Shown here one piece after another: positions 1 to 7,533 of a stretch of 55,714 nucleotides of DNA. Source of the stretch: JBCFAY01 sp038562375 (lineage in GTDB: Bacteria > Bacillota > Clostridia > Christensenellales > CAG-138); contig JBCFAY010000023.1 in NCBI GenBank assembly GCA_038562375.1, positions 1-55,714 on the forward strand, read 5' to 3'. The translations under genes were made by a program, and so were the position numbers. Numbering within the stretch: the stretch's first letter is position 1; every line of letters begins with the position of its first letter. Below the pieces are notes generated by a model. It was not told the DNA's origin and did no database searches. It saw nothing but the letters and a program-made list of their open reading frames with translations.

Positions 1-173
1 ATCTGAAGAACCTGCTCGCGCTCGCGCAGTGCGGCGCGCTGATCATGCCGCCGATGCCGGCGTTCTACGCGGGGCCCCAAACGACCCGCGAGATGGTCGA
101 TCTGTTCGTCGGAAGACTGCTCGACCACCTGGGAATCGACAACACGCTGACGTACGTTTACGAAGGGGTTTAG
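1..173 (+). CDS. ubiX: Flavin prenyltransferase UbiX, C-terminal end (partial)
   Basis: This is the last 57 codons of a gene that begins before the window; the frame opens at base 3 and stops with TAG at 171-173. The readable protein contains the stretch ALIMPPMPAFYAGPQT followed by a helix ending in GRLLDHLGI, which is the usual C-terminus of UbiX/Pad1 proteins. Members make prenylated FMN from FMN and dimethylallyl phosphate, the cofactor of UbiD-type decarboxylases. No ubiD partner is visible, but the upstream side lies outside the window. A strong terminator follows 30 bases after the stop. The family call is confident; the specific role is inferred. Confidence 0.85.
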   Translation, partial: LKNLLALAQCGALIMPPMPAFYAGPQTTREMVDLFVGRLLDHLGIDNTLTYVYEGV

Positions 174-202
174 CGCGAGCTTATACGGTCCCATGCCTGC
201 GC

Positions 203-248
203 GATAGAGCCTAACGGTTGAAACCGATAGGCTCTATCGGCGTTTTTT
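203..248 (+). terminator. Rho-independent terminator after ubiX
   Basis: A perfect 10-bp stem (203-212 with 229-238) encloses a smaller inner hairpin around 215-225, and the stem is followed closely by six T residues ending at 248. It ends the ubiX transcript. Confidence 0.85.
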
Positions 249-391
249 CACGCTTGTTTTATGAGCGGCGCCCGGCCGCGCAGTCCAGAAGCCGCGGGCG
301 TAAGGATATGGAACGGACACATTGGATAGCTTCCCTCGAGGCCTTTTCTTCGTGGTATAATGGTGGAAATCGAGTGAAAGAAGGTGAGTTT

Positions 392-709
392 GTGAAAGGC
401 AGAAAGATATTGATATTTTGCGCCGTTATTGTTGTGTTGCTGTTGACTTTAAGCGGTTGTATTCCAGGTGATGGGGTAAACTCGCAAACCAATCCGGCGG
501 GGTTCTTCGCGGGCATCTGGCACGGGTGGATAGCGCCGTTCTCGCTTATATATTCCCTTTTTAATAAAGGTATTGGCATTTATGAAGTTTATAATAAAGG
601 GTTTCTGTATGACTTGGGTTATTATATGGCGATTGTAAGCGGTTTTGGCGGCCTCGCGCTGTCCAGAAGAAGGAAAACCTGCACAGGCAGCGAAAGAAAG
701 GACGCCTGA
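392..709 (+). CDS. Small membrane lipoprotein of unknown function
   Basis: The reading frame is open from 218, but the start is placed at GTG 392 because AAGGTGAG lies just before it and because the protein then begins with a clean signal: MKGRK, a hydrophobic stretch, and a lipobox-like LSGC at residues 20-23. The mature 105-residue protein has two more hydrophobic segments, one around GIWHGWIAPFSLIYSLF (about residues 43-60) and one near the C-terminus (about 76-92), then a basic tail RRRK. Small proteins with this WHGWIAP pattern are known to me as conserved hypothetical membrane proteins; no function is assigned. A TATAAT-like box lies at 356-361 without a good -35. The region 249-391 holds nothing else I can recognise. 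Confidence 0.6.
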   Translation: MKGRKILIFCAVIVVLLLTLSGCIPGDGVNSQTNPAGFFAGIWHGWIAPFSLIYSLFNKGIGIYEVYNKGFLYDLGYYMAIVSGFGGLALSRRRKTCTGSERKDA

Positions 710-762
710 AAGGAACGGAAAGATACACTATTCTCTATGCAAAATGGCAAGAAAGGACAAAC

Positions 763-1077
763 ATGCGGATTCACAAGCATCCGATATTAGAAACGGCCGT
801 CGGCCGGAACGTAACCGTTTACATGGACGGCAGGCCAATTGCCGCAAGGGAAGGGGATTCGATCGCCTCCGCGCTGATCGCGAGCGGCATATCGATTTTT
901 CGGCATACGCATAAGACCGGCGAGCCGCGCGGGCTGTTCTGCGGCATCGGCCAATGCACGGACTGCGTCGTGATCGTGGACGGGCAGCCGAACGTGCGCT
1001 CCTGCGTGACGCTTGTCAAAGAGGGGATGCGGATACAGACGCAGCAGGGGCGCGGGCAATTGGGGGTGACGGTTTGA
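763..1077 (+). CDS. (2Fe-2S) ferredoxin-like subunit of an amino-acid dehydrogenase (HcnA/OoxA N-terminal type)
   Basis: This 104-residue protein has the plant-ferredoxin-like cluster motif CGIGQCTDC followed about 15 residues later by a fourth cysteine (RSC). It matches the small 2Fe-2S subunit of hydrogen cyanide synthase, opine oxidase, sarcosine oxidase and D-hydroxyproline dehydrogenase complexes. It is first in a four-gene set: its stop codon overlaps the TTG start of the flavoprotein gene by four bases (TTGA), which suggests translational coupling. A GAAAGG site precedes the ATG. It should pass electrons from the substrate-oxidising flavin to the second flavoprotein. Which amino acid is oxidised cannot be read from this subunit. 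Confidence 0.85.
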   Translation: MRIHKHPILETAVGRNVTVYMDGRPIAAREGDSIASALIASGISIFRHTHKTGEPRGLFCGIGQCTDCVVIVDGQPNVRSCVTLVKEGMRIQTQQGRGQLGVTV

Positions 1078-2198
1078 AAAGCGCGGACGTACTGGTGATC
1101 GGCGGCGGGCCGGGCGGGCTCGGCGCGGCGATCGAGGCCGCGAAAATGGGCGCGTCCGTCGCGCTCGCGGACGAAAACCCGCGCATGGGCGGGCAGCTCT
1201 ACAAGCAGATCCACAAATTCTTCGGCTCCGAGGCGCATTATGCCGGCGTGCGGGGCTTTGAAATCGCGAAAATACTCATCGGGGAGGCGAAGAAGGCGGG
1301 CGTAACGCTTCTGCCGGAAACCCGCGCGCTGGGGCTCCTCGACCGCGGCGAGGTCGCGCTTTTGGATGTATCCGGCCAAAAAAATGCGCGCCAGTTTACA
1401 CTGAAGGCGAAAACCGTCGTGCTCGCGACGGGCGCGAAGGAAAACGCGGTGCCTTTTCCGGGCTGGACGCTGCCCGGCGTAATGACCGCCGGCGCGGCGC
1501 AGACGCTCGCGAACATCTACGGCGTGCTGCCCGGCAGGAGGATACTGATCCTCGGCTCGGGCAACGTCGGGCTGATCGTAGGGTACCAGCTTATGCAGGC
1601 CGGCGCGCGGGTGGAGGGCATCGTGGAAGCGCTCCACTGTGTGAGCGGCTACGCGGTGCACGCCGCCAAGGTTCAAAGGGCGGGCGTGCCTTTATACCTC
1701 GGGCATACGGTCGTTGCGGCGCACGGGGAAGGGCATGTGCGGGGGGCCGTCGTCGCGCGGGTGGACAAGTGTTTCCGTCCTGTTGAGGGCACGGAGCGCG
1801 CGATCGACTGCGATACGGTGCTGCTCGCGGCGGGATTGTCGCCGCGCACGGAAATCGCCGCGATGTTCGGCTGCGAGATGACGCTCGAGCGCAGGCTCGG
1901 CGGGCTGATGCCGCTGCATGACGAGGGCATGCGCACGAGCAACCCGGCGGTGTATGTCTCCGGCGATCTCGCGGGCGTGGAGGAGGCTTCGACCGCGCTG
2001 GACGAGGGCAGGCTCGCTGGGATCAGCGCGGCGATCGCCTGCGGCTATGCGGCAAACGGGCAGGGCGAGCGCATCGAATCGCTGAAGGCGAGCCTTGCCG
2101 CGCTGCGCTCCGGGCCGCACGGCAGGCTGCGCCGGGAAGCCAAGGAGTCGATCCTCTCACTCTCGCGCGAAAAAGGAATTCCGGGAGGGACGCTATGA
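1074..2198 (+). CDS. NAD(P)/FAD-dependent oxidoreductase subunit (HcnB/OoxA type)
   Basis: The frame is open further upstream, but the protein homology starts at TTG 1074 (LKSADVLVIGGGPGGLGAAIEAA), giving a 374-residue flavoprotein. A GGGGGTGAC site precedes that TTG and the start overlaps the upstream stop. The first Rossmann motif GGGPGGLGAA binds FAD; a second one, ILILGSGNVGLIVG at about residues 150-163, is typical of the pyridine-nucleotide domain. The late VYVSGDLAGVEEASTALDEGRLAG segment is the FAD-contacting strand. In relatives this subunit carries a short Fe-S extension; here that part is a separate gene (next entry). It probably takes electrons from the DAO-type subunit and hands them on. 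Confidence 0.85.
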   Translation: MKSADVLVIGGGPGGLGAAIEAAKMGASVALADENPRMGGQLYKQIHKFFGSEAHYAGVRGFEIAKILIGEAKKAGVTLLPETRALGLLDRGEVALLDVSGQKNARQFTLKAKTVVLATGAKENAVPFPGWTLPGVMTAGAAQTLANIYGVLPGRRILILGSGNVGLIVGYQLMQAGARVEGIVEALHCVSGYAVHAAKVQRAGVPLYLGHTVVAAHGEGHVRGAVVARVDKCFRPVEGTERAIDCDTVLLAAGLSPRTEIAAMFGCEMTLERRLGGLMPLHDEGMRTSNPAVYVSGDLAGVEEASTALDEGRLAGISAAIACGYAANGQGERIESLKASLAALRSGPHGRLRREAKESILSLSREKGIPGGTL

Positions 2199-2485
2199 TA
2201 AAGAGCAGGGACGAAATCAACGCATCGGATCCGATCCTTTGCCGCTGCGAGGAGATCCGCCGGTCGGAGATCCTTTTTGCGATCGGGATGGGCTGCAGGA
2301 GCGTTGCGGCGGTGAAGAAATTCACCCGCGCGGGCATGGGCGCATGCCAGGGGCGCACCTGCGCGCGGCTGATCGAACAGCTGCTCGTCGCGTCGGGCAT
2401 TTCGCCCGAGGACGCGGCCGCGAGGGACAAGGCCCGTTTCCCGATCGTGCCCTGTCCCATCGGCGCGTTTGAAAAGGAGGAGTAG
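2195..2485 (+). CDS. BFD-like (2Fe-2S) protein, detached subunit of the dehydrogenase complex
   Basis: The ATGA at 2195-2198 overlaps the stop of the preceding gene. The 96-residue product carries CRC near residue 16-18 and GACQGRTC near residues 49-56, the cysteine pattern of bacterioferritin-associated-ferredoxin (BFD/Fer2_BFD) domains. In many HcnB, OoxA and NirB-like proteins this domain is fused to the C-terminus of the flavoprotein; here it is a stand-alone gene. Its last codons contain the AAAGGAGG that serves as ribosome binding site of the next gene. A role as one-electron relay inside the complex is inferred from family and context. Confidence 0.85.
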   Translation: MIKSRDEINASDPILCRCEEIRRSEILFAIGMGCRSVAAVKKFTRAGMGACQGRTCARLIEQLLVASGISPEDAAARDKARFPIVPCPIGAFEKEE

Positions 2486-2489
2486 TCCG

Positions 2490-3629
2490 GTGCAAAACAA
2501 ATTCGACTGCATCGTTGTCGGCGGCGGCTATTTCGGCTGCTCGATCGCGTATCATATTTCCAGGGCGGGTAAAAAAACGGCCCTGATCGAGCAAAAGGAG
2601 ATCGCCTCCGGCGCGTCCGGGGCGAACTTCGGCTGCGTGCAGGTTCAGGACGCGAATATGGGCATGAGCCTTACGCTCACGCTTCAAGGCATCGAGCGGA
2701 TGCGGCATATGGGCGGGGAGCTTCGCGCGGACATCGGCTTTGAACCGTTCGGTTCGCTGATCGTGGCGGAGAACGCGACTCAGCTTCGAGAGCTTGAAAA
2801 GCTGTACCGTGAAAAAAAGGACGCGGGGCTCGATATCGAATGGCTGGACGCGGACCAGGTCCTAAAGGCCGAGCCGAACCTCGCGCCCGGGACGATACTC
2901 GCCGCGACGAAATACGTTCAGGCGAAGATCTATCCTTTCCATTATATATATGCTTTGGTAAAAAGAGCGCAGGAGCACGGCCTGAAGCTGATGGAGCATA
3001 CGAAGGTCGCCGAGCTTTTGATGGAGGGCGGCGAGTGCCGCGGGGTCGTATTGACCGGCGGCGAAACGCTCCGCGCGGAGCAGGTGATCGTATCCGCCGG
3101 AAGCTGGACGCGGGAAATCTGCCGCACGGCGGGGCTGGACGTTCCGGTTTACAGCGTAAAGGCCGAGGCGTTCGTCACGGAGCCCCTCCGCCCGTTCCTG
3201 CGGTATTATTATTCCTCGGCCGGGTTTTTTGCCGAGGCGCACAGCCAGGAGGCGGCGGCAACCTCGCTCTGCATCCATCAGAGCCACAACGGCAATCTTC
3301 TGATCGGCGAGACCGCGAAGCCGGACGGCATGGTCGGGGAGGCCTTTTCCGACCTGACTTCTTCGGAACACTGCGCGCATATCCACGCGCTGCTCGCGCG
3401 GTATTTCCCGGCGCTTATGAACGCGCAGGTGCTGCGAAGCTGGGTGACGCGCTCGCCCTATACGGACTCTTGCCAGCCGGTGCTCTGCCAAAGTTCCGTA
3501 AAAGGGCTCATTATCGCGGCGGGCTTCAAAAGCGCGGCGATACTCTCGGCGGTGGCGGGAGAAATCGTTGCCGAGCTCGCCGTGAAGGGTCGGTCCAAGG
3601 TGGATCTAAGTGATTTTATAAGTGTTTAG
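2490..3629 (+). CDS. FAD-dependent oxidoreductase, DAO family (HcnC/OoxB/DadA-like catalytic subunit)
   Basis: GTG 2490 is chosen as start because AAGGAGGAG lies eight bases before it and the dinucleotide-binding motif then falls at the N-terminus (CIVVGGGYFGCSIAYHIS). The 379-residue protein continues with the acidic end of the second strand and GASGANFGCVQ, typical of the glycine/D-amino-acid oxidase family, and ends with a GFKSAAILSAVAG segment that closes the FAD site. It should be the substrate-oxidising subunit of the four-gene complex, acting on an imino or amino acid such as a D-amino acid, sarcosine, opine or hydroxyproline. No transporter lies directly beside it that would narrow the substrate. 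An inverted repeat straddles its stop codon. Confidence 0.85.
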   Translation: MQNKFDCIVVGGGYFGCSIAYHISRAGKKTALIEQKEIASGASGANFGCVQVQDANMGMSLTLTLQGIERMRHMGGELRADIGFEPFGSLIVAENATQLRELEKLYREKKDAGLDIEWLDADQVLKAEPNLAPGTILAATKYVQAKIYPFHYIYALVKRAQEHGLKLMEHTKVAELLMEGGECRGVVLTGGETLRAEQVIVSAGSWTREICRTAGLDVPVYSVKAEAFVTEPLRPFLRYYYSSAGFFAEAHSQEAAATSLCIHQSHNGNLLIGETAKPDGMVGEAFSDLTSSEHCAHIHALLARYFPALMNAQVLRSWVTRSPYTDSCQPVLCQSSVKGLIIAAGFKSAAILSAVAGEIVAELAVKGRSKVDLSDFISV

Positions 3630-3643
3630 CTTATAAAGTCACT
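3609..3643 (+). terminator. Inverted repeat spanning the stop codon of the DAO-family gene
   Basis: Bases 3609-3622 pair with 3630-3643 over 14 bp (one G-T), leaving a 7-base loop that holds the TAG stop. There is no clean T-run after it, so it may act as an mRNA 3'-end stabiliser or weak terminator rather than a classical terminator. Confidence 0.5.
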
Positions 3644-3658
3644 ATAAGAATTGGTGTA

Positions 3659-3687
3659 TTGCACGGGAAAAATATATGTGTTAGAAT
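3659..3687 (+). promoter_or_regulatory. Candidate SigA promoter, distal
   Basis: TTGCAC at 3659-3664 and TAGAAT at 3682-3687 are separated by exactly 17 bases. Transcription from here would give a leader of about 400 bases before the amidohydrolase at 4101. That GC-rich leader (about 3700-4030) contains no gene that I can support and no riboswitch consensus that I recognise. Confidence 0.5.
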
Positions 3688-4034
3688 AACTAGAAGATTT
3701 CGGCCGACACAGAAGCTGCGGTTATGATGATGCAGTTAGACATAATTAATCTATAGTGCAGATGGCGATTTTATCGCGTGCGGATTGAATTGTTCGCACG
3801 GCGGGAAGCCCTGCGGATCCCTGTGACAAGGTGAGCACGCTGCATTCTTTTTTCGTTGCATCGGGTGCCCGCCGGTGCCCGGGATCGAAGGATGCGCGGC
3901 CGGATCGCGGGGCGGAACAAACGGACGGAGGACGGGCCGCCTGGGCGCCGGCGGCAATGCGGGGCGCAAAGGCGACGGATAGAAAGCGGTTACAAACGGC
4001 CGGATCCCGGCGCTTCGGTTTATCAAAGAATATC

Positions 4035-4084
4035 CTGCAATCGCGGGATAAATGATGTATCATAGAGGAAAATACTGTATCATC
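4035..4084 (+). promoter_or_regulatory. Candidate proximal promoter with a repeated TGTATCAT element
   Basis: CTGCAA (4035-4040) and TATCAT (4058-4063) are 17 bases apart and would start transcription about 30 bases before the ATG at 4101. The octamer TGTATCAT occurs at 4056-4063 and again at 4077-4084, 21 bases apart, so two copies face the same side of the helix. The first copy overlaps the -10 box, which would suit a repressor site. The operator reading is inference. Confidence 0.4.
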
Positions 4085-4100
4085 AAGGAGCAAAGTCGTT

Positions 4101-5504
4101 ATGATCGATATCCTGATTACCAACGCCACGATCGTCACCGTGAACCCCAAGCGTGAAATCCTCTATGACGCCGCCCTGGCCATCCGCGACGGACGAATCC
4201 TCGAACTTGGCGATACCGCCGCGCTCGTAGGCAAGTATCCCGATGTGAAAAAAACGATCGACGCAACCGGAAAAGCCGTATTTCCCGGGATGATCAATAC
4301 GCACAATCACCTGTTCCAGACGAACCTCAAGGGAATGGGCGACGATAAAGTGCTCAAGGACTGGCTTACGGACGTTCCCTATCCCAACGGCAGCGTTTTG
4401 ATCCCGGAGGATTGCTATACCGGCGCGATGATCGGCTGCATCGAGGGGATCCGCAGCGGCATCACCACGCAGCTCGACTATATGTACCCGCATCCGGTCG
4501 ACGGCGTGGACGACGCCGTGATCAAGGCCTTTATCGAGCTCGGCATCCGCGGGATCTTCGGCCGCGGCTATATGGACTGCGGCGAGCAGTTCGGCATCCG
4601 GCGCGAGATCATGCAGAGCTGGCAGGTTATTGAAAGGGACATTAGGAGACTGCACACCGAATATCAGGGCAAGGAGAACGGCCGCATCAGCATCTGGACG
4701 GCTCCGGCGATCCCCTGGGGCATGACCGTCGAGTGCCTTAAGATGACCAAACGCCTCTACGACGAGCTCGATATGCCCATGACCATCCATACGGCGGAAA
4801 CGATGTTCGACCGCGAGTCCACCATCGCGCTGCACGGCGTGGACGATATGGATATCCTCGTTCAATACGGCCTGCTCGGGCCGAAGACCCTGCTGGTGCA
4901 CTGCGTGCAGCTCACCGACCGCGACCTGCGCATGATCAAATACTACGGCGCGAAGGTCTCCCACAACCCCAACAGCAACATGTACCTTTCAAGCGGCGTA
5001 GCGCCCATCCCCAAGATGAACATGGCCGGCATCGACGTAAGCCTCGGCACCGACGGCGCGGCGAGCAACAATTCAAACGACATGCTCGAAATCCTGAAGT
5101 CCACCGCTCTTTTGCAAAAAGTTACGCACAGGGATCCCACCATCCTCACCGCCGATAAGGTGTTCGAGATGGCCACCATCGAAGGCGCGCGCTGCGTCGG
5201 CATGGAGAACGAGATCGGCTCCCTTGAGGCGGGCAAAAAGGCGGATCTGTTCATATTCAACCCCGAGCGCAACATCAAGGCGATCCCGATGCATCATCCG
5301 GTTTCGACGCTCGTATATTCCTCGACCATGGAAAACGTGGAGACCCTGATGGTGGACGGGAATATCCTCATGGAGGACGGCGTGCTCACGATGCTCGACG
5401 AGAAGGCCATGATCAAGCGCTGCCGCGCGCAGGCGGACGAGTTGAGCAAGCGCGCAAACACGCTTCATTTGAAGAAGAGGCCCTGGAAGAGCCTTGCATA
5501 CTAA
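4101..5504 (+). CDS. Amidohydrolase / aminohydrolase (SsnA, TrzN, guanine-deaminase-like superfamily)
   Basis: This 467-residue metal-dependent hydrolase shows all ligands of the cyclic deaminase branch: NTHNH (His68 and His70), IHTAET (His230, Glu233), VHC (His267) and LGTDG (Asp318). Members of this branch deaminate or dechlorinate purines, triazines, S-adenosylhomocysteine and related rings. A purine-like substrate is suggested by the nearby BMP-type transporter and the xanthine dehydrogenase-type subunit, but the sequence does not fix it. AAGGAG lies 12 bases before the ATG. Its TAA stop is also the first three bases of the large palindromic element at 5502. A second family member is encoded at 10732; the two are clearly different proteins and probably take different substrates. 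Confidence 0.85.
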   Translation: MIDILITNATIVTVNPKREILYDAALAIRDGRILELGDTAALVGKYPDVKKTIDATGKAVFPGMINTHNHLFQTNLKGMGDDKVLKDWLTDVPYPNGSVLIPEDCYTGAMIGCIEGIRSGITTQLDYMYPHPVDGVDDAVIKAFIELGIRGIFGRGYMDCGEQFGIRREIMQSWQVIERDIRRLHTEYQGKENGRISIWTAPAIPWGMTVECLKMTKRLYDELDMPMTIHTAETMFDRESTIALHGVDDMDILVQYGLLGPKTLLVHCVQLTDRDLRMIKYYGAKVSHNPNSNMYLSSGVAPIPKMNMAGIDVSLGTDGAASNNSNDMLEILKSTALLQKVTHRDPTILTADKVFEMATIEGARCVGMENEIGSLEAGKKADLFIFNPERNIKAIPMHHPVSTLVYSSTMENVETLMVDGNILMEDGVLTMLDEKAMIKRCRAQADELSKRANTLHLKKRPWKSLAY

Positions 5505-5779
5505 GGTAAGGGGAGTCGAACCCCTACGGTTTAGGCGACCGGAAAGCACGCCATCGCTGTGTTGCCGTCACTCGCCGTAGGCCCCCTACAACTTCGTACC
5601 GGCGCCTTGCGCTGACATGCTTTTCGGCCGTCTAAACTCTTCGACCTCAAAATTGCCGGTTCGGATGCAATTCGAGGAAGAGGAAGGAGCCGTAGCGGTG
5701 TCTACGGTGACTGACGATGACAATGAAGTGCGCCAAACCAGCAATTTTGAGGCATAGGGGTTCGACTCCCCTTACCTTA
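5502..5779. repeat. 278-bp imperfect palindrome with tRNA T-arm-like ends and two internal hairpins
   Basis: The ends 5502-5527 and 5754-5779 are inverted repeats matching at 25 of 26 positions. Each end, read outward, holds a 5-bp stem AGGGG/CCCCT closing the 7-base loop TTCGACT, followed by seven bases TACCTTA, exactly the layout of a tRNA T arm plus acceptor strand. Between the ends are two further long hairpins: 5529-5548 with 5618-5637 (20 bp including G-T pairs) and 5645-5661 with 5736-5752 (17 bp, one mismatch). The two halves are also partly complementary to each other inside the hairpin loops (around 5563-5580 and 5700-5716). It has no coding capacity that I trust. It could be a MITE or REP/BIME-like mobile repeat or a structured RNA. 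Confidence 0.75.
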
Positions 5780-5804
5780 ATCGAATATCGATGGAGGAAC
5801 AAAA

Positions 5805-6428
5805 ATGGTTAAGATCTTAGGCATCTGCGGGAGCCCGCGGATCGAGTCCACGGCGTATGCCGTAAAGGAGGCGCTCCGCGCGGCCGAGGCGACGGGCGAC
5901 GTCGAAACGGAACTCATTACGCTCAAGGGCAAGAAGATGAACTTCTGCATCCACTGCAACAAGTGCGTGCGCGAAGGCAAGACCACCTGCACGCTTTGGG
6001 ACGACGACATCACGCCGCTGCTCCACAAAGTGCATGAGGCGGACGGCCTGATCATCGGCTCGCCGGTGTACGCCATGAACATGACGCCGCAGCTTTGCAC
6101 GTTCCTGTCGCGCTTTCGGGGCACGTACGTCGTGCTCAAGGACGATCAGGATTATTACGCGAAGCAGGTGGGCGGGGCGATCGCGGTCGGCGGCACGCGC
6201 AACGGCGGCCAGGAAAACACGATCATCGCGATCAACAATTTCTACAATACCCACGGCATAACACCCGCGAACGGCGCGCTGTGCACCTATGCCGGCGCCT
6301 GCGTATGGAGCAGGGACCAGGGCGCCAAAGGTGCGGCCGAGGATGAGGTCGGCCTTGCGAACTGCCGGAGAATCGGGGAAAAAGTCGCCAAAATGGCCAA
6401 GGCCCTTAAAGGGAATGCCCAACTATAA
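5805..6428 (+). CDS. Iron-sulfur flavoprotein / NADPH-dependent FMN reductase family
   Basis: The 207-residue protein opens with ILGICGSPR, the phosphate-binding loop of flavodoxin-like FMN reductases, and then has the compact cluster motif CIHCNKCVREGKTTC at residues 47-61, as in archaeal and clostridial Isf proteins that bind a 4Fe-4S cluster. A GSPVYAMNMTPQL segment forms the second flavin loop. Isf-type proteins move electrons between ferredoxin and small acceptors. Here it stands directly before the importer and molybdenum hydroxylase genes, so it may accept or supply electrons for that hydroxylase; this is inference. The start is set by GGAGGA seven bases before the ATG, immediately downstream of the palindromic element. 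Confidence 0.85.
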   Translation: MVKILGICGSPRIESTAYAVKEALRAAEATGDVETELITLKGKKMNFCIHCNKCVREGKTTCTLWDDDITPLLHKVHEADGLIIGSPVYAMNMTPQLCTFLSRFRGTYVVLKDDQDYYAKQVGGAIAVGGTRNGGQENTIIAINNFYNTHGITPANGALCTYAGACVWSRDQGAKGAAEDEVGLANCRRIGEKVAKMAKALKGNAQL

Positions 6429-6449
6429 TCATGGACCAGGAGGCCGATA

Positions 6450-7532
6450 ATGCCAGCCATAGCATATCGAAAGCTTAAAGGAATCAGGGATGCGATTTCC
6501 CGCGCGTTGGTGCCGATCGTGGCGCTGCTTCTTGCCCTTGGGGTGGGCCTGCTGCTGATCGTCGCCTTGGGGCTTGACCCGAAAACGGCGATGGAGGCGC
6601 TCTTTAAGGGTGCGTTCGGCAGCAAATCCGCGGTGGGCGAGACCATCGTAAAAATGACCCCGCTCATACTGACGGGTTTGAGCTTCGCGCTCGCCAACCG
6701 CTGCGGCCTGATTAACCTCGGCGCCGAGGGCCAGCTGTACATCGGCGGCCTGTGCTCGGTGATCGTGGCGCTCTACCTGCATCTGCCCTCCTTTTTGCAC
6801 ATCCCGCTCGCGGTGGCCGCCGGGTTTATCGGCGGCGGGCTGTGGGGTATGCTCGCGGGCTTCTTTAAGGTGCGCTTCGGTGCGAACGAGATGATCACCA
6901 CGATCATGCTCAACTACGTCGCCACCTATTTTGCCAATTATATGGTGATGAACGTCATGGTGGAGCCGCCGGGAACCATGCCGCAGACGCCGCCGGTCCT
7001 TGCGACTGCGCAGCTTCCGCGCCTTTTGGAGGGCACGCGCATCCATGCGGGTATCCTGATCGCGCTACTTTGCATCCTGATCTACTACGTCTTCCTTTGG
7101 AAGATGAGAAGCGGCTTTGAGACGCGCGTGGTCGGCCTCAACCCCGACGCCGCGAGCTATGCGGGCATCAACAACAAGCGTAAGGCGCTGCTCGCGATGT
7201 TCCTCGCGGGCGGCTTTGCCGGACTCGCCGGCACCATGGAGCTGCTCGGCATCCAGCTTAGAATGTTCCAGAATTTCTCCCCGGGATACGGATTCGACGG
7301 CATCGCCGTAGCGCTGCTCGGGCAGAACTCGCCGGTCGGCATACTGTTCTCCGCGCTGATGTTCGGCGCGCTGCGCTCCGGCTCGAACCTGATGCAGATG
7401 ACGGCGAAGGTTCCGGCAGCGAGCATCTACATCATCCAGTCGCTGGTGATCATATTCGTGGTGGGCAGCCGGTTCATGACCGACCTGCAGAAGAAGTGGG
7501 CAATCAAACGCGAAGCAAAAGGAGACCGATAG
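6450..7532 (+). CDS. BMP-type ABC importer permease 1 (NupP/YufP-like)
   Basis: The protein of 360 residues is an integral membrane permease of the branched-chain/BMP class, with the conserved core GLINLGAEGQLYIGGL (about residues 90-105) and a later FGANEMITTIMLNYVATYF loop. In characterised systems this permease pairs with a second, shorter one, a double ATPase and a BMP-domain lipoprotein to import purine nucleosides. All four parts are present nearby, but here the ATPase gene is separated from the permeases by the molybdenum hydroxylase and second amidohydrolase genes. CAGGAGG precedes the ATG, and only one base separates it from the next gene. Substrate is inferred as nucleoside- or base-like. 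Confidence 0.9.
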   Translation: MPAIAYRKLKGIRDAISRALVPIVALLLALGVGLLLIVALGLDPKTAMEALFKGAFGSKSAVGETIVKMTPLILTGLSFALANRCGLINLGAEGQLYIGGLCSVIVALYLHLPSFLHIPLAVAAGFIGGGLWGMLAGFFKVRFGANEMITTIMLNYVATYFANYMVMNVMVEPPGTMPQTPPVLATAQLPRLLEGTRIHAGILIALLCILIYYVFLWKMRSGFETRVVGLNPDAASYAGINNKRKALLAMFLAGGFAGLAGTMELLGIQLRMFQNFSPGYGFDGIAVALLGQNSPVGILFSALMFGALRSGSNLMQMTAKVPAASIYIIQSLVIIFVVGSRFMTDLQKKWAIKREAKGDR

Positions 7533-7533
7533 T

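Noticed and set aside
3690..4030. Possible purine riboswitch upstream of the amidohydrolase
   Set aside because: I found no match to the conserved core of the guanine/adenine aptamer, so no riboswitch is called.
3746..4065. Several short open frames in the leader before the amidohydrolase
   Set aside because: They are Arg/Pro/Gly-rich, have no recognisable domain and no proper ribosome binding site; the stretch is better seen as leader or spacer.
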